A DNA stretch of 60,000 nucleotides. Origin: Phoronis australis. Lineage: Eukaryota > Phoronida > Phoronidae. The notes beneath the pieces were generated by a model that was given only the letters and a program-made list of their open reading frames with translations, did not search any database and had not been told where the DNA came from. Below, one piece after another: positions 58,230-60,000 of the stretch. Position numbers and translations under genes: made by a program. How positions within the stretch are numbered: the first letter of the stretch is position 1; each line of letters begins with the position of its first letter. Where the stretch lies: NCBI GenBank assembly GCA_002633005.1, contig NMRA01000008.1, forward strand, positions 442,985 to 502,984, written 5' to 3'.

Positions 58230-59780
58230 GCAGTGAAATAAGAGATTGAAAGTGATCTTCACAATCACCCAATTAATACATATTAGATTAATAAATCTTT
58301 TAAGCAAAAGATTCTTAAGGCTTGCCCCATCCGATCAAAATAAAGTTTAATTTTACTCCATAAAGCCCAATTTGTAAAATAGGGCACATGTCCCCAAGTT
58401 ATCCACGATGTCGCCGGTTGTTTGCTTGGTAAAAATGTCCCACAATGCATTTAAAAAATGACAACAACGCCTTCAGTTGAGGAAGATTTGAAGTTGATGA
58501 AACCCACCGAATTTGCTCAGTGCTGGGCATTGTGGATTAGAAAATTTGGAGCTGTCCATTATTGGTGGTTAATGTGAGAGTGATAACTGAATATTTTATG
58601 AGGGATGTTAGTAATGCTTAGTGCAATGAAGATAATGAACTTGTCAAGGAAGGATGTTAAGTTTCATCAAGTCATTGTTGAAAATTGTTTTGACGTAGCT
58701 TTATTTTGAGTTAATGTATTTTTACAAAATGATAGGCCTTTTGAACAAATATAACATACAGTCATTTGTTCAGGTTACCAGTAAGTTAGTAACCCTGTGA
58801 AAATGTCATAATTTGTCCGATTTTAGAATATTGTATGTCAGAAAAGGTTTCCAGTCCTCTTACGGTTCATTGGACAATAAAACTTGTAGTGCTTATCAAT
58901 ACATCAAATCTTGTAAAAAATTTGGAGTTTTGACATTAAAACGTCTGATCATTGCCAATGAATTGAAGATATTCGTTTGCCAGTTGATTTTCTGTCACAT
59001 GTTATTGTGATAGGTGACACAAGATTGTGTATAGTATGCAAGTGTAGCAATTTAATTTATTTTGTGGTTTAAATTTGAATAGTTCGGCTGGTTTGATGTA
59101 TTTTCAAAGTCAGCCCCAGATTACTTGGTTTAGTTGTTTTCAAGTTGAGATTTCTTGGTATTTGGTGCTGGAGAACATTCCGATCTTTCTAACATGGTTG
59201 ACAATAACACTGCAACCGTTACAAATCCACTTTATTTGCGAGAGAAGAATCTTTGGTTTGAAAACAAAAACAAAATATTTTTTTCATCAAAATTGCATTC
59301 GATATAGGTCGTTCATCTCTCATGTGCATCACATCAAATAAAACATTTTGCCAAAAAATGTACTTAGCAACCACTGTCATAGGACTGGGTTCAGGGTGAC
59401 GGGAAGAAAAAATATGTTGAGGTCAGTCTAGAAAAGAAGATTTTTACTGAAGTCGCATTTGATGATTTTTTAAATGTCGTGCTTAGCAAAGCCAGTTTAG
59501 GTTATATTTGAGTGATGTGCCAACTTCCTGTTTTGTTTTGTTCTTTTCGTTTGGTTGTTAGAATAGAATATTCTGTATGGCTTTGAATTGAATATGCAAA
59601 TAGACTGATTAAACTAGAGCATTGTTACATGTTAACTCTTGTGTTGTCTAATTAGTTTTATGCAATTGTGAGTGCTAATGTGTCGAAACAGATCTATTTT
59701 TTTTGGAGGGGGGTCTTAGTGATCCGCATATGTACTCCTTGACATGGCTGATCTGATTCGTATGAAACTTTCAGATTTAG
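58230..59780. other. Intergenic DNA right of LETM1
   Basis: AT-rich. AATAAA occurs near 58877 and 59336 but neither can be tied to a gene. A stretch near 58310-58450 resembles 17665-17830 (CATCCGATC, CCACAATGCATT-like blocks). No exon recognised. Confidence 0.45.
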
Positions 59781-59789
59781 TGCTTCATG

Positions 59790-59960
59790 GGTTGTTCTCC
59801 AAAACTCTGTTAGGAACTGTTCTTAAAATTTTCCACTTCAGCATCAAAGCTATCAAAAATAGGATTTTCAGGATTGCTACGAAATGTAAATGTGGTTAAA
59901 ACAAAAAACGAAATGATAATTTTAGAAAACTGTAACAGGGATTTTGAGATTTTATTTTGA
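59790..59960. repeat. Dispersed repeat shared with 38600-38860
   Basis: CAGCATCAAAGCTATCAAAAA and TTTTAGAAAACTGTAAC blocks in the same order as at 38.7 kb. Confidence 0.6.
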
Positions 59961-60000
59961 AAATTTTGTATCATATGAAATTTGGTCATGGTATTGATAG

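Overview
This is a metazoan nuclear genomic window, most likely from a marine invertebrate. It is AT-rich, has GT-AG introns of about 0.2 to 5 kb, animal-type gene families, and many short terminal-inverted-repeat elements and minisatellites. I cannot name the species from sequence alone. All gene calls come from reading exons and splice phases by eye. An assembly gap (56 N) lies at 26679-26734 and a single n at 7844.

Five protein-coding genes are recognisable. (1) The last four exons of an SLC24-type K+-dependent Na+/Ca2+ exchanger on + (274-10880; upstream exons lie outside the window). (2) A BNIP3/NIX-type mitophagy receptor on - (30707 down to 15934), in at least six small exons spread over 15 kb; one exon required by the splice phases was not found. 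(3) A family X DNA polymerase of the TdT/Pol mu branch on - (41022 down to 32381, nine exons, 511 aa). (4) An intronless, full-length DHX38/PRP16 splicing helicase on - (45058 down to 41318, 1246 aa). (5) LETM1, an inner mitochondrial membrane protein, on + (46521-56758, ten coding exons, 778 aa from the proposed start).

Layout: SLC24 and BNIP3 converge across 10.9-15.9 kb, a repeat-rich region. BNIP3, the polymerase and DHX38 all read leftward. DHX38 and LETM1 are head to head and share about 0.4 kb of upstream DNA with an ETS-type motif. The polymerase starts only 0.3 kb downstream of the DHX38 stop. BNIP3 and LETM1 are both mitochondrial but are not adjacent, so I infer no functional cluster.

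The rest is transposon debris and satellites. There is a TTAA-flanked element with ~157-bp inverted ends carrying a THAP-domain start and a P2X7-like zinc-domain start on opposite strands (inside BNIP3 intron 1). There is a TA-flanked pogo-like element with a psq/CENP-B-type helix-turn-helix exon, a non-LTR reverse transcriptase 3' remnant, and a Penelope-like endonuclease remnant. Smaller families include a 56-bp hairpin-core element in six copies, a three-copy element whose internal minisatellite varies from 1 to ~10 units, two CAGGG-ended elements whose subterminal motif has switched together (CCGCG versus CCTCT), Tc1/mariner-like MITEs, and several minisatellites.
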